Assembly (NCBI GenBank): GCA_002476495.1
Contig: DLKL01000017.1
Span: forward strand, 37,715-97,542
DNA length: 59,828 nt
From: Lachnospiraceae bacterium UBA7589
GTDB taxonomy: Bacteria > Bacillota > Clostridia > Lachnospirales > Lachnospiraceae
Reading direction: 5' to 3'
Below the pieces are notes generated by a model. That model ran no database searches. It was given only the letters and a program-made list of their open reading frames with translations, and was not told the DNA's origin. Below are positions 8,269 to 17,145 of this stretch, in pieces. The translations under genes and the position numbers were made by a program. Position 1 is the stretch's first letter, and each line of letters opens with the position of its first letter.

Positions 8269-9172
8269 AGTTCTCTCCCTTATAGTTCATTTTTACTTTT
8301 TCATTTTCCCTGTATATTCCCAATATTTTTATATCATTGGTCTTATTTATCTCTCCAAGTGTGGCAAGTATGATATCCAACTGGTTAAATGAGCCATCTA
8401 TCTCCATATAGAAATTATAGGTCCCCAGTTCCTGTTTTGTGGGACGTGACATAATAGAGATAAGATTTATATTATTATCGCTAAAGCTTTTTAATATCTC
8501 ATAGAGTATACCCGGTCTTTCCGTTGATGGCATTATGTAAACCGGTATTCTCACCTTCTGCTCACTGTCATCTATTATATATTGTTGTTTAAATTCTTCA
8601 ACTCTATGATTATCTACAGAATTAATTCTAAGTACGAGAAACCTGGTATGGTTATTTCCTGCATCAGTTACATTTTCGATTACATATTTTCCCTCTGCCT
8701 CTTTTGCTATATGTGCAGGAACTATAGCCGCTGCGTTTTTTTCTTCTCCAAGAAGATAGAAAGATTCCATATTACTTTCTGTTGATATTATCTTTACCTT
8801 TTTAAGGGAATTGATAAATTCCCTACATTGTCCGTTTGCCTTAAACTGTACATATAATTTGTCAATATCCTCTTTTGTTGCTGTGTTTGCCATAAGTGAA
8901 AATTGAACCTTTACCAGATTTTCGTCAATTACCTGAAGCTCCTTTTCCAACAACAAATCCAGAGTTCTCTGGACATAACCGTCCAGAGTGTTTTCCACAG
9001 GTACAATCCCCATATAACAGTTTCCGGGTTTAATGGCTGAAAATACTTCATCTATAGTGGAATAAAATTCAGGCTCATAATTATTGTCCTTATGATTGTT
9101 TACATATTCCATATATGCCATATCACTAAATGTCCCTCGGGGACCTAAAACCGCAACCTTATATCCAGTCAT
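8258..9172 (-). CDS. pheA: Prephenate dehydratase
   Basis: 304-residue single-function prephenate dehydratase, making phenylpyruvate for phenylalanine synthesis. Catalytic domain: LGPRGTFSDMAY, VPVENTLDGYV and NHTRFLVL, with the conserved Thr-Arg-Phe. A C-terminal ACT domain follows (ERPGILYEILKSFSDNNINL, then SRPTKQELG), the usual phenylalanine-feedback site. No chorismate mutase domain is fused. Its start overlaps the preceding small gene by 14 bases and its end overlaps the Fur-like gene, so this is a tightly coupled transcript. The internal VENTLDG differs slightly from the usual IENS loop. Confidence 0.94.
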   Translation of the reverse strand: MTGYKVAVLGPRGTFSDMAYMEYVNNHKDNNYEPEFYSTIDEVFSAIKPGNCYMGIVPVENTLDGYVQRTLDLLLEKELQVIDENLVKVQFSLMANTATKEDIDKLYVQFKANGQCREFINSLKKVKIISTESNMESFYLLGEEKNAAAIVPAHIAKEAEGKYVIENVTDAGNNHTRFLVLRINSVDNHRVEEFKQQYIIDDSEQKVRIPVYIMPSTERPGILYEILKSFSDNNINLISIMSRPTKQELGTYNFYMEIDGSFNQLDIILATLGEINKTNDIKILGIYRENEKVKMNYKGENYDR

Positions 9173-9425
9173 AGTTACCTCCGGTCACAGCAAGGCTGAG
9201 GAGAGTATCATACTTTTCTACATCCTCTCCCTGTAATATACTTATAAGCCGGGCAGTTTCTTTTACCTGATTCATCTCTTCATCCGGACCTATCTCATAA
9301 TCTACATCCTTTTCACAGTAAATACAATCTATATTCTCAATTGTAGACAGGGAAAGAAACTTTTCCTTGCACAAGCTGCACTGGTAAAAACCACATTTTT
9401 TTGTATCATCAGGTACATAATACAT
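9159..9425 (-). CDS. Small cysteine-rich (zinc-ribbon-like) protein, function unknown
   Basis: 88 residues. The N-terminal part has four Cys in two pairs (CSLCKEKF and CIYCEKD, ~16 residues apart) plus an extra Cys at KKCGFYQ, a likely zinc-ribbon. The rest is acidic and helical with no recognised domain. Good ribosome site (AGGAGG) before the ATG. It leads the seven-gene operon that runs to 3665 and overlaps pheA by 14 bases. No function can be assigned. Confidence 0.75.
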   Translation of the reverse strand: MYYVPDDTKKCGFYQCSLCKEKFLSLSTIENIDCIYCEKDVDYEIGPDEEMNQVKETARLISILQGEDVEKYDTLLSLAVTGGNYDWI

Positions 9426-9502
9426 TATTTTTACCTCCTATATTGTTAGTTTTTATTTACTACCTGCTACAGGCATTAATCTCTTTTTTATACTTGGGGA
9501 TA

Positions 9503-9508
9503 ATTATA
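9503..9508 (-). promoter_or_regulatory. -10 element for the pheA operon
   Basis: TATAAT on the minus strand, about 75 bases before the first gene of the operon. The -35 position (17 bases upstream) reads TACATA, a weak match. I see no T-box or leader-peptide structure in the leader. Confidence 0.45.
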
Positions 9509-9561
9509 TCACATCTTCTTTTGTTTATGTATTTTTTATTGTATATTTTTATACAATTATA

Positions 9562-9595
9562 CAGGGCGAAGCATGATAACACACACTTCGCCCTG
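9562..9595 (-). terminator. Terminator after clpB
   Basis: 10-base perfect stem CAGGGCGAAG / CTTCGCCCTG with a 14-base loop, 16 bases after the clpB stop. On the minus strand it is followed by the AT-rich stretch TATAATTGTATAAAAATA. Confidence 0.7.
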
Positions 9596-9610
9596 CACAA
9601 TAATACTTTT

Positions 9611-12184
9611 TTATATCACCAGATTAGCTCCATCATAATCAAGAGTTATGGTATCTCCCGCTTTCAGGTCCCCTGAAAGAATTTTTCTTGCCACAAGAGT
9701 TTCTACATTTTTCTGGAGATATCTCTTAAGAGGTCTGGCACCATAAACCGGATCATAGCCTGCTTCAATAATATGTTCCTTTGCTTTATCTGTAAGAACA
9801 AGCTTAAGTTCCTTATCCATTACCCTCTTATTAAGATCCTTAAGCAGCAATTCCACGATTCCGCCTATGGAAGCCTTATCAAGTGGCTTAAACATAATGA
9901 TTTCATCCAGCCTGTTAAGAAATTCCGGTCTGAAATGTTCCTTCAGACTATTCATTACCTCATCCTGTGCTTCCTGCTTAATATTGCCCTCACCATCTAT
10001 ACCATCCAGCAGATATGAGGAGCCTATGTTAGAGGTCATAATAAGAATTGTATTCTTAAAATCAACAGTCTTGCCCTTTGAATCAGTTATTCGTCCGTCA
10101 TCAAGTACCTGCAAAAGCACATTGAACACATCGGGATGTGCTTTTTCTATCTCATCAAAAAGTACCACCGAATATGGTTTTCTTCTTACTGCCTCAGTAA
10201 GCTGACCGCCTTCATCATATCCCACATATCCCGGAGGAGCTCCGATAAGTCTTGCCACACTGTGTTTTTCCATATATTCACTCATATCAATTCTTACCAT
10301 ATTGGCTTCATTGTCAAACAAAGCATTTGCAAGAGTTTTAGCAAGCTCTGTTTTACCAACACCGGTTGGTCCAAGAAACAGGAACGAGCCAATTGGCTTT
10401 GTAGGATCCTTTATTCCTGCCTTTGAACGGATAATTGCATCGCTCACCAGGTTAACAGCCTCATCCTGGCCTATTACTCTCTGATGTAACTCACCAGCCA
10501 GATTAAGAGTTTTATTCCTTTCACTTTCAGTCAGTTTTGCCACAGGTATGCCTGTCCATTTTGAAACAATCTTTGCTATTTCATCTTCAGTTACACACTC
10601 GTGTACAAGGGAATTTCCTCCCTTGGAAACCTTAGCCTCCTGCTCCTCCAGTTCCTTTTTAATCTGAGGCAGCTTACCATATTGCAGCTCAGCAGCCTTT
10701 TCCAGATCATAGTTCCTCTGGGCAATCTGAATCTGATTGTTTATATCCTCCAACCTGCTTTTCAGATTTCTTACATTTTCAACTCCGGATTTTTCCTTTT
10801 CCCACACTGCCTTAAGATTCATAGACTTTTCCTTAAGCTCGGAAAGTTCCTTCCTCAATGTAACCAGACGATCCTGGCTGAGTCTGTCTGTCTCATTTTT
10901 AAGAGCTGCTTCTTCAATTTCCATCTGCATAATTTTTCGTGAAATCTCATCCAATTCTGCCGGCATTGAGTCAAGCTCTGTCTTAATCATAGCACAGGCT
11001 TCATCAACCAGGTCTATAGCCTTATCAGGCAAAAACCTATCTGTAATGTACCTGTTGGAAAGCGTAGCTGCACTTACAAGGGCGCTGTCACTTATTTTTA
11101 CTCCATGGAAAAGCTCATATCTGCTCTTTATTCCCCTGAGAATAGATATTGTATCCTCCACAGATGGTTCATCCACCATAACCGGCTGGAATCTTCTTTC
11201 AAGAGCGGCATCCTTCTCAATATATTTTCTGTATTCATCCAGGGTAGTAGCACCGATACAATGGAGTTCGCCTCTTGCCAAAAGTGGCTTCAGCATATTT
11301 CCCGCATCCATAGAGCCTTCTGTTTTACCGGCTCCCACAATTGTATGAAGCTCATCAATAAACAGAATAATATGTCCCTCTGATTCCCTTACCTCATCAA
11401 GAACCGCCTTAAGCCTTTCCTCAAATTCACCTCTGTATTTTGCACCGGCCAGCATAGCCCCCATGTCAAGGGCAAATATTTCCTTGTCCTTAAGGGAATC
11501 CGGCACATCTCCTCTTACAATTCTCTGGGCAAGACCCTCTATTGCAGCGGTTTTACCAACTCCCGGTTCACCAATAAGAACCGGATTATTCTTGGTTTTT
11601 CTGGAAAGAATTCTTATTATATTTCTTATCTCATTATCCCTGCCAATTACCGGATCAAGCTTTTGTTCCCTGGCTCTCTCCACCAGATTGTATCCATATT
11701 TATTAAGAGTATCATAGGTTGCTTCAGGATTATCACTTTCTACTCTTCTGTTACCTCTGACTCCAGCCAGAGCCTCAAGAAATTTGTTCCTTGTAATACC
11801 ATACCCCATAATAAGTCCTTTGACAGCCTTATTCATCTTTTCCAATATTCCAAGGAATAAATGCTCCACTGAAACATATTCGTCCGACATCTGCTTTGCT
11901 TCCTTCTCTGCCTGTATCAGAGCCTTTGAAAAATCAGGACTGGTATACAGCTTTCCTCCTGAAACCTTTGGTCTGTATGCAACCAGCTTTTCACATTCCT
12001 TTGCAAAGCTGTCTACGTTAATTCCCATATTTTCCAACAGTTTGGCTATGAGACTATCCTCAACTGTCACCAGGCTGCACAACAAATGCTCCTGGTCAAT
12101 CTCCTGATTATTGTACTCATAGGCCAGTTTTTCACAGTTTTCAATTACTTCCAAGGATTTTTTTGTAAATTTTTCTGCATCCAT
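9611..12184 (-). CDS. clpB: ClpB disaggregase (AAA+ chaperone)
   Basis: 857 residues, the standard ClpB length. It unfolds aggregated proteins with DnaK. Order: N-terminal Clp repeat domain (1-145); AAA1 with Walker A GEPGVGKTA and Walker B IILFIDELHT; the long coiled-coil middle domain (~400-530), which sets ClpB apart from ClpC; AAA2 with GPTGVGKTE and VVLFDEIEKAH; and the C-terminal domain (YDPVYGARPLKRYLQ). There is no ClpP-binding IGF-type loop that I can see. It is a single-gene unit with its own promoter and terminator. No CtsR or CIRCE heat-shock operator is visible upstream. Confidence 0.97.
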   Translation of the reverse strand: MDAEKFTKKSLEVIENCEKLAYEYNNQEIDQEHLLCSLVTVEDSLIAKLLENMGINVDSFAKECEKLVAYRPKVSGGKLYTSPDFSKALIQAEKEAKQMSDEYVSVEHLFLGILEKMNKAVKGLIMGYGITRNKFLEALAGVRGNRRVESDNPEATYDTLNKYGYNLVERAREQKLDPVIGRDNEIRNIIRILSRKTKNNPVLIGEPGVGKTAAIEGLAQRIVRGDVPDSLKDKEIFALDMGAMLAGAKYRGEFEERLKAVLDEVRESEGHIILFIDELHTIVGAGKTEGSMDAGNMLKPLLARGELHCIGATTLDEYRKYIEKDAALERRFQPVMVDEPSVEDTISILRGIKSRYELFHGVKISDSALVSAATLSNRYITDRFLPDKAIDLVDEACAMIKTELDSMPAELDEISRKIMQMEIEEAALKNETDRLSQDRLVTLRKELSELKEKSMNLKAVWEKEKSGVENVRNLKSRLEDINNQIQIAQRNYDLEKAAELQYGKLPQIKKELEEQEAKVSKGGNSLVHECVTEDEIAKIVSKWTGIPVAKLTESERNKTLNLAGELHQRVIGQDEAVNLVSDAIIRSKAGIKDPTKPIGSFLFLGPTGVGKTELAKTLANALFDNEANMVRIDMSEYMEKHSVARLIGAPPGYVGYDEGGQLTEAVRRKPYSVVLFDEIEKAHPDVFNVLLQVLDDGRITDSKGKTVDFKNTILIMTSNIGSSYLLDGIDGEGNIKQEAQDEVMNSLKEHFRPEFLNRLDEIIMFKPLDKASIGGIVELLLKDLNKRVMDKELKLVLTDKAKEHIIEAGYDPVYGARPLKRYLQKNVETLVARKILSGDLKAGDTITLDYDGANLVI

Positions 12185-12246
12185 ATGCGTACCTCCTTAT
12201 ATTAAAAGCCGTGGTCGTGCCACATTGCTCTATTTGTTCTATTTCA

Positions 12247-12274
12247 AATATAACACTATTTTTGCAAATGTCAA
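12247..12274 (-). promoter_or_regulatory. Promoter of clpB
   Basis: Minus-strand TTGACA (12269-12274), 16-base spacer, TATATT (12247-12252), about 60 bases before the clpB start. A perfect -35 with no CIRCE or CtsR box nearby. Confidence 0.65.
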
Positions 12275-12330
12275 CACTTTTTTATAATAATTTTATTTTA
12301 AACAGATTTTTCAAATATTATCTGTCAAAA

Positions 12331-12367
12331 AACGGAGCTAATCACCTTACAATGTGACTGCTCCGTT
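12331..12367 (-). terminator. Rho-independent terminator after the CNNM/CorC gene
   Basis: 8-base stem AACGGAGC / GCTCCGTT with an inner TCAC/GTGA pair, followed on the minus strand by a run of T. It lies 16 bases after the stop codon. Confidence 0.8.
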
Positions 12368-12382
12368 ATAAATTATTCTGCC

Positions 12383-13663
12383 TTATTCTGTTTTATTCTC
12401 ATCTTCAGAATTAATTGTCAGTACAATCCTATCTATACGATTTTTGTGCACCTTAGTAACCAGCAAATTAATGTTTTTATATTGTGCCTGTTCGCCCTCC
12501 TGTGGAAGCTTATCAAGCAGCTCTATAACCAGCCCTCCCAGAGAATCATAATGCTCCGAAGCAAGATTAGTCCCCAATGCATCATTAAGATCATCTAATT
12601 TTACAGATGCATCTATATCATATTGATTGTCAGACAGTTTTTTGATGAAGTTATCCTCATCTCCGTCGTATTCATCCCTTATTTCTCCTACAATCTCCTC
12701 AATGAGATCCTCCATGGTTATTATTCCCGATGCAGCACCATATTCATCAAGTACCACTGCCATGGTAACAGAGGAAGTTTTCATATCTGCAAATATCTGA
12801 CTGGTTTTCTGGTATTCATATACAAACAGCGGTTGTCTGAGAATGCTCTTCAAATCAAAGCTATCCATATCATGAGTCTGGCTGTAAAAGAACAAATCTT
12901 TCAAATACAAAAGTCCTATCACATCATCCTTGTTCCCCTGATATATAGGAATTCTTGAATATGTCTCCCTGGTAAATATGTCCACAAGCTCCTGATAAGT
13001 GGATTCTATATCAGCGCAAACTATATCCGCTCTCGGAATCATTATATCCTTTGATAAAGCATCTCCGAAGTCCACCACATTGGATATCATAAATTTTTCT
13101 TCAGGTTCAATAACTCCCTCTTCATGGCTTACATCTACCACAGCTCTCAGCTCAGACTCTGTCATTACACTATTGCTGTTAGAGGTATCTATGTGCAGCA
13201 GCTTAAATATCCCACCGGTAATCAAATCAAGTAACCATATAGCAGGAGTAAGCACTACCATAAGAAATTTTATGGGATGCACAACTAACATGGAGAGCTT
13301 TATTGAATTGGTTGCAGCCATGGTCTTAGGAGTAATCTCTCCAAAGACAAGCACCAGAAGAGTTACAATACCGGTAGATATTCCAACATAGCCGTTGCCA
13401 AAAACCTTAGTGGTAAAGGTTGTAGCAAGAGCAGATGCGGAAATGTTGACAATATTGTTGCCTATAAGTATCGTACTGAGCAGCTTGCCGGGATTGTCCG
13501 TAACCTTAAGCACCTTCCCTGCGCTTTTGTTTCCTTCATCTGCCAAGGCTTTCAGCTTGATTTTGTTTACTGTAGTCAGTGCTGTTTCCGAAGAAGAAAA
13601 GAAGGCCGACAGGGATAAAAGAATAATAAGTACCACTAATTGTACAATCGTACTCGGGTCCAA
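12383..13663 (-). CDS. CNNM/CorC-HlyC family membrane protein, divalent cation transport
   Basis: 426 residues. The first ~150 form the DUF21/CNNM membrane domain (FFSSSETALTTVNKIKLK, GEITPKT). A CBS pair (~residues 200-330, VMTESELRAVVDVSHEEG and MAVVLDEYGAASGIITMEDL) and a C-terminal CorC/HlyC domain follow. Relatives export or regulate Mg2+; the old name hemolysin C is misleading. The start is a TTG with AAAGGAG 10 bases upstream; the next upstream in-frame codon is a stop, so no alternative exists. It has its own promoter and terminator. Confidence 0.9.
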   Translation of the reverse strand: MDPSTIVQLVVLIILLSLSAFFSSSETALTTVNKIKLKALADEGNKSAGKVLKVTDNPGKLLSTILIGNNIVNISASALATTFTTKVFGNGYVGISTGIVTLLVLVFGEITPKTMAATNSIKLSMLVVHPIKFLMVVLTPAIWLLDLITGGIFKLLHIDTSNSNSVMTESELRAVVDVSHEEGVIEPEEKFMISNVVDFGDALSKDIMIPRADIVCADIESTYQELVDIFTRETYSRIPIYQGNKDDVIGLLYLKDLFFYSQTHDMDSFDLKSILRQPLFVYEYQKTSQIFADMKTSSVTMAVVLDEYGAASGIITMEDLIEEIVGEIRDEYDGDEDNFIKKLSDNQYDIDASVKLDDLNDALGTNLASEHYDSLGGLVIELLDKLPQEGEQAQYKNINLLVTKVHKNRIDRIVLTINSEDENKTE

Positions 13664-13697
13664 AAAAAATCATCTCCTTTAATAAATTTTGGAATAT

Positions 13698-13726
13698 ATT
13701 GTATATCTATATCATAACAATGTCAA
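13698..13726 (-). promoter_or_regulatory. Promoter of the CNNM/CorC gene
   Basis: Minus-strand TTGACA (13721-13726), 17-base spacer, TACAAT (13698-13703), 35 bases before the TTG start. No Mg2+ riboswitch fits in the short leader. Confidence 0.7.
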
Positions 13727-13767
13727 GGAAATCATAATTTTTATGTTTCTGTCAAGTAATTTAATCC

Positions 13768-13796
13768 TTTACATCTGATTTTCAATACTATATAAT
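13768..13796 (+). promoter_or_regulatory. Promoter of the DUF1836 gene
   Basis: TTTACA (13768-13773), 17-base spacer, TATAAT (13791-13796), 48 bases before the ATG. It is divergent from the CNNM promoter 42 bases away. Confidence 0.7.
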
Positions 13797-13844
13797 GTTG
13801 TATAAATGTGGTTTGAGTATAGTGTATTTGTAAGGTGGAAAACA

Positions 13845-14453
13845 ATGGAAAAGGATAATGATATTAAAAAGAAGGTTCGTGAATGTATTGATTTGGGCTA
13901 TATTTTACCCGAGGATTTACCTTCCATGGAGCTATATATGGATCAGGTCACTACCTTTATGGACAGGTACTTATCCAAGAATAAACGTACATCTGAAGAC
14001 AAAACTCTCACAAAAACCATGATAAATAACTATACAAAGAATAACCTTCTTCCACCGTCCAATAAGAAAAAGTATTCCAGAGAGCATATCATTATGCTTA
14101 TATATATTTACTATTTTAAAAATGTAATATCAATAAATGATATACAGACCATACTTGAACCGCTTATTGATAATTATTGTGACAATAAGAATCCTCAATA
14201 TTCCATGGAGGATATCTATAAAAAAATGTACGAATTAGAAAAACGTCAGTTTTTCAACACTGCCGGCAGTATTACGAAAACCTACGAGCTTATTGAAAGA
14301 AGCTTCACAAATCAAAGCGACGAATATCTAAAGACCTTCTCTCTTTTAGCCTTACTCGGATACGATATATTTATGAAGAAAAAGCTCATGGAAAAAATCA
14401 TAGACAACCTGGATGTGCAGAATAATGATCCCACAGAGAAAAAAGGTATCTGA
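13845..14453 (+). CDS. DUF1836 domain protein
   Basis: 202 residues, soluble, mostly helical. A MerR-like segment is visible: KTMINNYTKNNLLPPSNKKK followed by YSREHIIMLIYIYYFKNVISINDIQTIL (residues ~60-120), the DUF1836 pattern. That resembles a winged-helix DNA-binding unit where LLPP marks the wing, so a regulatory role is plausible but unproven. The start is the ATG with AAGGTGG 6 bases upstream; the frame is open 13 codons further up without a ribosome site. Single gene, convergent with yerC. Confidence 0.8.
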   Translation: MEKDNDIKKKVRECIDLGYILPEDLPSMELYMDQVTTFMDRYLSKNKRTSEDKTLTKTMINNYTKNNLLPPSNKKKYSREHIIMLIYIYYFKNVISINDIQTILEPLIDNYCDNKNPQYSMEDIYKKMYELEKRQFFNTAGSITKTYELIERSFTNQSDEYLKTFSLLALLGYDIFMKKKLMEKIIDNLDVQNNDPTEKKGI

Positions 14454-14479
14454 CACTTAATATATTTATCATATAAGGC

Positions 14480-14518
14480 AAAGTGGCTATGCACGAATCT
14501 ATAGTGCACAGCCACTTT
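14480..14518. terminator. Bidirectional terminator between DUF1836 and yerC genes
   Basis: 15-base stem with one mismatch (AAAGTGGCTATGCAC / GTGCACAGCCACTTT) and a 9-base loop, in the gap between two convergent genes. Confidence 0.75.
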
Positions 14519-14523
14519 ATCAT

Positions 14524-14814
14524 CTATTTCTTGTTTAGTCTGGCAAATACCATTTCGTATCCATCATTACCATAGTTCAGCGAACGGTTTACCCTGCTTA
14601 TGGTAGCAGTGGATGCTCCTGTCTCCTTGGCCACCTCAAGGTAAGTTTTATTCTCCTTAAGCATTTTTGCAACTGCAAATCTCTGTGCTATGGACAGTAC
14701 CTCGTTCACAGTACACACATCCTCAAAAAAGTCAAAGCATTCATCTACATTTTCCAGTGTGAGAATAGCCTCGAATAAATCCTTTGCAGCCTCTGTTCTA
14801 ATTGTTTTTCCCAT
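14524..14814 (-). CDS. YerC/YecD family TrpR-like regulator
   Basis: 96-residue helical protein of the TrpR-related YerC/YecD family. A TrpR-type helix-turn-helix is visible: FAVAKMLKENKTYLEVAKETGASTATISRVNRSL (residues ~45-80). It lacks obvious tryptophan-pocket residues. Relatives are small DNA-binding proteins of unclear target. It ends next to a shared terminator and starts 16 bases after the amylase stop, so it is probably the second gene of the amylase transcript. Confidence 0.87.
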   Translation of the reverse strand: MGKTIRTEAAKDLFEAILTLENVDECFDFFEDVCTVNEVLSIAQRFAVAKMLKENKTYLEVAKETGASTATISRVNRSLNYGNDGYEMVFARLNKK

Positions 14815-14830
14815 ACACTCACCTGCTTTT

Positions 14831-16282
14831 TTACTTTTCTTTTCTTACCCAGACAGCAACCTGACTGCGGTTAACATAAAAGTCTCCGAAGCCATCATTG
14901 TCAATTTTTATATTATATTTTGCATTACCCATGGCATCTGCAAAATGACAACCCGCAAACTGTTTACCGACATACATATGCTTTGTTCCGCCTGTGCCAT
15001 CAGAAATCACTACTGCAAGACCGGAATCCTTATGTTCGGCATCTCCTTCTCTTGTCCATCCAATGCAGTTTGGATCGTCAAAATAATCATGTTGTGGGCC
15101 GTAAGCTTTGTTTTTTCTAAGCTTCATAAGAATATCCAGTTCCTTTTTTCTTGCCTTAATTTTTCTCGATGGTATTCCTTTATAATCTCCATAGAATACA
15201 CATGGATAACCATCCTGTCTGAGAAGAATAATAGCATATGCCATAGGCTTAAACCAATCCTCTACCCATGATTCAAGAGACTGTCCCGGCTGGCTGTCAT
15301 GATTGTCCACAAAGGTTACTGCTTTCATAGGATTAACCGAAACAAGACTTCCCTGCAGGATTGTTCTTAAATCATAGTTTCCATGTGCCTTTGAGCAATT
15401 GTGAAAATTGAAATGTAAAGGAACATCAAAAAGACTAATCTCTCCTTCATTACAGTTTATATAATCTTGCAAAACATTTACATCCCAATGCCAATACTCT
15501 CCTACAGCAAACAAATCCTTTCCGGTTGCTTCCTTAACCTGACGCAGCCAGTATTTGTAAAAATACTTGTCAATGTGTTTTACTGCATCAAGTCGAAAAC
15601 CATCCAGGCTTGCAATTTCTGTATACCATTTACCCCATCTTACGAGTTCTTCACGAACCTCCTGATTATCAAAATCTATGTCGGCTCCCATAAGATAGTC
15701 ATAGTTTCCACATTCCTTGTCTACGTTCTTATCCCATTCTTTGCCCTGAAAACGGAATATGGCTTGTTTTGCTCTGTCCTGATCCCAGTCAATTCCATCA
15801 AAATGCGTCCAATTCCATGTAAAATCCGAATATTTACCTTTTCTTCCCGGAAAAGTAAACCTGGTCCATGCACCGATTACTTTCTCTTCACTGACCATCT
15901 GATTTCTGCTGTTTGCATTAAATTCTGTAGCAGGAACCTTTTCAACCTCATCTGCCCCTATTCTGTGATTTAATACTATGTCCGCATATACATTAATCTG
16001 CTTTCCGTGAAGGGCTTTAATAGCTTCAAGATATTCATCCTTTGTTCCATATTTGGTAGGCACAGAGCCTTTTTGGTTAAACTCCCCCAGATCATACAAA
16101 TCGTATACCGAATATCCTACATCCTCTGCACCACCATTACCCTTATAGGCCGGGGGCATCCATACACCGGTAATCCCAACATTTTTAAGCTTTGTGGCAT
16201 CTGCCTTAAGATTATTCCATAGAGTCTGATCCGCCGGCAAATCCCACTCGAAATATTGCATCATTATTCCATTTATTCCCAT
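14831..16282 (-). CDS. Cytoplasmic alpha-amylase, GH13 (bacterial AmyA/AmyS type)
   Basis: 483-residue GH13 enzyme cutting alpha-1,4-glucans. N-terminal NGIMMQYFEWDLP and GVWMPPAYKG match the liquefying-amylase/E. coli AmyA subfamily (GH13_5). Catalytic set: Asp nucleophile in GFRLDAVKH, acid Glu in AVGEYW, stabilising Asp in FVDNHDSQ. No signal peptide, so it acts inside the cell on glycogen or imported maltodextrin. I start at the ATG (16282), 7 bases after GGAGG; an in-frame TTG two codons earlier is too close to that site. Confidence 0.95.
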   Translation of the reverse strand: MGINGIMMQYFEWDLPADQTLWNNLKADATKLKNVGITGVWMPPAYKGNGGAEDVGYSVYDLYDLGEFNQKGSVPTKYGTKDEYLEAIKALHGKQINVYADIVLNHRIGADEVEKVPATEFNANSRNQMVSEEKVIGAWTRFTFPGRKGKYSDFTWNWTHFDGIDWDQDRAKQAIFRFQGKEWDKNVDKECGNYDYLMGADIDFDNQEVREELVRWGKWYTEIASLDGFRLDAVKHIDKYFYKYWLRQVKEATGKDLFAVGEYWHWDVNVLQDYINCNEGEISLFDVPLHFNFHNCSKAHGNYDLRTILQGSLVSVNPMKAVTFVDNHDSQPGQSLESWVEDWFKPMAYAIILLRQDGYPCVFYGDYKGIPSRKIKARKKELDILMKLRKNKAYGPQHDYFDDPNCIGWTREGDAEHKDSGLAVVISDGTGGTKHMYVGKQFAGCHFADAMGNAKYNIKIDNDGFGDFYVNRSQVAVWVRKEK

Positions 16283-16330
16283 ATACAAGCCTCCAAAACA
16301 TATAAGTTTTTCACTTTAATATTGTAAAGT

Positions 16331-16359
16331 ATTATATCAAATATGACCGGTAAGTGCAA
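16331..16359 (-). promoter_or_regulatory. Promoter of the amylase gene
   Basis: Minus-strand TTGCAC (16354-16359), 17-base spacer, TATAAT (16331-16336), about 48 bases before the start codon. The -35 is weak. Confidence 0.55.
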
Positions 16360-16388
16360 GAACAAAGAGCTGTCTGTAAAATGCAAAT

Positions 16389-16413
16389 AAAAAAGGTGCA
16401 AAGCACCTTTTTT
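16389..16413 (-). terminator. Terminator of the c-di-AMP operon
   Basis: Perfect 11-base stem AAAAAAGGTGC / GCACCTTTTTT with a 3-base loop and a T-run. Its first two bases lie within the sirtuin stop codon. Confidence 0.85.
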
Positions 16414-17128
16414 ATATCTGTGAAAAAACCTGTCCTATATTATCATTTATAAGAATATCTGCCTTTGAATCCTTAGAGGTTGGTGATTTATTAATAAGTA
16501 CAAGATATTTACCGTGAAAATAATCCACAAAACCTGCAGCAGGATATACCACAAGAGAAGTTCCCCCTATAATAAGCATATCTGCCCTGGATATGTGCTC
16601 AACAGTTCTTGAAATAACCTGACTATCCAGTCCTTCCTCATACAGAACTACATCCGGCTTTATTCTTCCTCCGCAGGAATCGCATTTTGGTATGCCAACA
16701 GAATTTACAATATAGTCCAATGTAAAGAATTTGCCACACTTTTCACAATAATTTCTATGTACTGAACCATGTAATTCCAAAACTTCCCTGCTTCCTGCTG
16801 CCTGGTGAAGTCCATCTATATTCTGGGTAATTACAGCTTTAACCTTCCCTGCATTTTCAAGCTGTGCCAGCTTCCTATGTGCCATATTGGGAACAGCCAG
16901 GGGAAACAGCATCTTCTCCTTATAAAATTCATAGAATTCTTCAGTGTGTCTTTCGTAAAAGGAATGGCTAACTATAGTTTCGGGTGGATATTTATATTTT
17001 TGACTATACAGCCCGCCTGTACTTCTAAAGTCCGGAATTCCACTTTCAGTGGATACTCCTGCCCCACCAAAAAATACAATATAATTACACTCTTGTATTG
17101 CCTTTTTTAATTTTTCTATTTCTGTCAT
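16412..17128 (-). CDS. cobB: Sir2-family NAD-dependent protein deacylase
   Basis: 238 residues, the length of bacterial class sirtuins. NAD motifs GGAGVSTESGIPDFRS and TQNIDGLHQAAG, catalytic His in ELHGSV, and a four-Cys zinc site (CEKCGKF and CDSCGG). The Tyr and Arg that mark desuccinylases cannot be placed with confidence. It removes acyl groups from lysines, making nicotinamide and O-acyl-ADP-ribose. It is the last gene in the cda operon, 17 bases after cdaR, an unusual neighbour that hints at shared control of cell-wall or stress state. Confidence 0.94.
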   Translation of the reverse strand: MTEIEKLKKAIQECNYIVFFGGAGVSTESGIPDFRSTGGLYSQKYKYPPETIVSHSFYERHTEEFYEFYKEKMLFPLAVPNMAHRKLAQLENAGKVKAVITQNIDGLHQAAGSREVLELHGSVHRNYCEKCGKFFTLDYIVNSVGIPKCDSCGGRIKPDVVLYEEGLDSQVISRTVEHISRADMLIIGGTSLVVYPAAGFVDYFHGKYLVLINKSPTSKDSKADILINDNIGQVFSQI

Positions 17129-17145
17129 ATAAACACATCCTGACT

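Noticed and set aside
10737..11348. A 203-codon plus-strand frame inside clpB
   Set aside because: Ser/Leu-rich antisense shadow of the AAA1 and middle domains; no ribosome site.
12185..12330. CIRCE or CtsR heat-shock operator before clpB
   Set aside because: No TTAGCACTC-N9-GAGTGCTAA and no GGTCAAA heptad repeats; only an ordinary promoter is seen.
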